From assembly GCA_031119155.1 (NCBI GenBank), contig JAVHYH010000164.1:1-7565 (forward strand): DNA of 7,565 nt, given 5' to 3'. Below the pieces are notes generated by a model that searched no databases, had not been told where the DNA came from, and saw only the letters and a list, made by a program, of their open reading frames with translations. The DNA is from Brevundimonas sp. (GTDB lineage: Bacteria; Pseudomonadota; Alphaproteobacteria; Caulobacterales; Caulobacteraceae). Shown here piece by piece: positions 6,239 through 7,565 of this stretch (position 1 is the stretch's first letter; each line of letters begins with the position of its first letter). The position numbers were made by a program, and so were the translations under genes.

Positions 6239-7254
6239 CGCTGGAGGTCTTCCTCGACGATACGCCCGGCGAGCTGAGGGCGGTGGTCGAACGGAACGGC
6301 CGCGCCGAGCACATTCTTATAGAGCGCGCCGACGAGGCCCCGCAGACGCGCGTGGGCGCGCGGCTGATCGCGCGGGTCAAGCAGGCGGCGCCGGGGCTGA
6401 AGGGCGTCTTCGTCGATCTGGGCGGGGGGCACGAGGCCTTCATGCCGGTGAAGGGCGACACGCCCGCCGTCGGGGCCAAGGTCGAGGTGGAGATCACCGC
6501 GGGGGCACGCGAGCAGAAGGCGCCGGTCGCGCGCCGGATCGGGGCCGGGGAGGGGGAGGTCCGCCTGCTGACCGCCGCGCCGACGCTGATGCAGACGCTG
6601 GAGCGGCTGGCGCCGGGCGCGGAGATCGTCACCGGACGCGAGGCCATCGAGGCCGGCTGGCGGGCGGTCGACGAGGCGCAGGGCGCGGCGACCGTGCCGG
6701 GCGGGCTGGTCCATGTGCAGCGCACGCGGGCGATGATCACGGTCGATGTGGATCTGAACGCCCACGACATGGGACGGGCGCGACCGAAGGACGAGACGAA
6801 TCGTCTGGCCCTGCGTGAGGCGGCGCGACTGATCCGGCTGAATCGCTGGGGCGGGCTGGTCGCCATCGACCTGATTGGGACGCAGCTGGACGGGCAGGTG
6901 ATTCTGAAGGCGGCGAAGGCGGCCTTCGGCGCGGATTCGTCCGCGGTTATCGGGCCAGTGAATCGGTTCGGTGTGTTGATGCTGTCACTGCCGTGGCGTG
7001 AACCTCCGCTGGAGGAGGTGCTTTACGCCGATCCGGGGGTGCGACGTTTCCGCCCGGCCCAGCTGGCGCAGGAGGCGGCCCGACGTTTGCGGTTCGCCTT
7101 ATTGGAGAATACCGGACGGGCGCGGGTGGTTCTGGCCTGCGGGCCGGTGCTGGCGGCGCAGGTCGGGCCCCTGGTGGCGGAACTGGGGCCGAGGGCCCAT
7201 CTGAAGGTCGACGCCGCGGCGGGGGGCGACGTGTTTTCAATCGAGGCCGAGTGA
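6235..7254 (+). CDS. Short ribonuclease E/G family protein without zinc-link
   Basis: The 339-residue product starts at a GTG that overlaps the maf stop. An S1-like RNA-binding domain is seen at about 35-90 ('ARLIARVKQAAPGLKGVFVD' then 'LGGGHEAFM'). The RNase E/G catalytic core follows: 'MITVDVDLN' with Asp173 (like Asp303 of E. coli RNase E) and 'GGLVAIDLIG' with Asp212 (like Asp346). The magnesium-binding pair is thus present. The CPxCxG zinc-link that joins dimers into tetramers in RNase E/G is absent, as is any scaffold domain, so this is a short paralogue and not the main RNase E. The C-terminal third is divergent. Proteins of this size between maf and yacG are common in alphaproteobacteria. 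The RNA target is unknown. Confidence 0.88.
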   Translation: MTLEVFLDDTPGELRAVVERNGRAEHILIERADEAPQTRVGARLIARVKQAAPGLKGVFVDLGGGHEAFMPVKGDTPAVGAKVEVEITAGAREQKAPVARRIGAGEGEVRLLTAAPTLMQTLERLAPGAEIVTGREAIEAGWRAVDEAQGAATVPGGLVHVQRTRAMITVDVDLNAHDMGRARPKDETNRLALREAARLIRLNRWGGLVAIDLIGTQLDGQVILKAAKAAFGADSSAVIGPVNRFGVLMLSLPWREPPLEEVLYADPGVRRFRPAQLAQEAARRLRFALLENTGRARVVLACGPVLAAQVGPLVAELGPRAHLKVDAAAGGDVFSIEAE

Positions 7255-7256
7255 CC

Positions 7257-7433
7257 ATGGCGACCTGTCCGATCTGCACGCGCGCGCCCGCGGATGCCAA
7301 ATACAAGCCCTTCTGCTCCAAACGCTGCGCGGACGTGGACCTGCAGCGCTGGTTCACCGGCGGCTACGCCATTCCCGTGCGCGACGACGAGCCCACGGAC
7401 GACGCCGAACGCAGCCCTTTCAAAGAAGACTGA
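7257..7433 (+). CDS. yacG: DNA gyrase inhibitor YacG
   Basis: The 58-residue protein is a YacG zinc-finger protein, which in E. coli binds GyrB and blocks gyrase from binding DNA. Four zinc ligands are present: Cys4 and Cys7 (CPIC) and Cys20 and Cys24 (FCSKRC). They are followed by the family's 'DVDLQRWF' and 'YAIPV' elements and an acidic tail. The ATG at 7257 is preferred because GAGG lies about 10 bases upstream. A GTG at 7251 overlapping the RNase stop would add two residues (MT) and is also possible, as it copies the GTGA pattern of the preceding genes. It is the last gene of the infA-maf-RNase run before tRNA-Phe. Confidence 0.95.
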   Translation: MATCPICTRAPADAKYKPFCSKRCADVDLQRWFTGGYAIPVRDDEPTDDAERSPFKED

Positions 7434-7442
7434 GAGAGGCGC

Positions 7443-7471
7443 TTGCCACCGGGGAACGGCTTGTCTATAGA
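7443..7471 (+). promoter_or_regulatory. Promoter of tRNA-Phe
   Basis: TTGCCA (7443-7448) and TATAGA (7466-7471) are separated by 17 bases, and the -10 ends 26 bases before the tRNA. The spacing and boxes match those upstream of tRNA-Thr in this window. Confidence 0.7.
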
Positions 7472-7497
7472 CCCCGCTCCTCGCTGCAAAAGCGTTG

Positions 7498-7565
7498 GCC
7501 CGGGTAGCTCAGTTGGTAGAGCAGCGGATTGAAAATCCGCGTGTCGGTGGTTCGAATCCGCCCCC
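7498..7565 (+). tRNA. tRNA-Phe (anticodon GAA), cut by the window end
   Basis: The sequence begins with the 5' acceptor strand GCCCGGG and continues with a normal D arm (GCTC-AGTTGGTA-GAGC). The anticodon stem is GCGGA/TCCGC around the loop TTGAAAA (anticodon GAA), and the T arm is GGTGG-TTCGAAT-CCGCC. The window ends before the 3' acceptor strand and CCA. It follows yacG and has its own promoter. Confidence 0.95.

Overview
The window reads as chromosomal DNA of a high-GC alphaproteobacterium, most likely from the Caulobacterales (Brevundimonas/Caulobacter type). The reasons are the very high GC of the housekeeping genes (one murA line, 3301-3360, is 47/60 G+C), the block murA - DUF2948 - UPF0262 - infA - maf - short RNase E/G - yacG - tRNA-Phe, and frequent GTGA stop/start overlaps. 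The assignment rests on gene content and remembered synteny, not on a search.

Left part (1-960, minus strand): the 5' end of a metal-efflux RND periplasmic adaptor (CzcB/CusB type) runs off the window. Upstream of it in the same direction is a small exported Cys/His-rich protein that looks CzcI-like. Together they suggest the head of a divalent-metal or copper efflux operon.

Accessory insert (about 900-2330, plus strand): a two-gene cassette starts at a TTG codon. It encodes a 65-residue single-pass membrane protein, overlapped by 4 bases (GTGA) by a soluble protein of the LPO_1073/Vpar_1526 type. The two proteins share an ungapped 22-residue element (11 identities) around 'IQA..DVNI'. The second gene has an in-frame TAA after codon 224, followed by 124 more open codons in the same frame that carry the family C-terminus, so it looks like a recent nonsense pseudogene or a sequencing error. 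Its middle is AT-rich (about 33-37% GC in two lines counted by hand), unlike its surroundings. The cassette lies beyond the 3' end of a minus-strand tRNA-Thr(GGU), a usual place for acquired DNA. This is the only candidate for a poorly described system in the window.

Housekeeping part (2331-7565): tRNA-Thr has its own promoter and a strong terminator. A small Ala/Pro-rich protein with a 24-bp tandem repeat precedes murA (peptidoglycan synthesis). murA, DUF2948 and UPF0262 overlap end to end and probably form one operon. A 215-base gap holds a 25-nt-arm inverted repeat and a second hairpin. Next come infA (translation initiation), maf (nucleotide pyrophosphatase), a short RNase E/G homologue and yacG (gyrase inhibitor), closely packed or overlapping. 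A tRNA-Phe(GAA), cut by the window end, follows with its own promoter.
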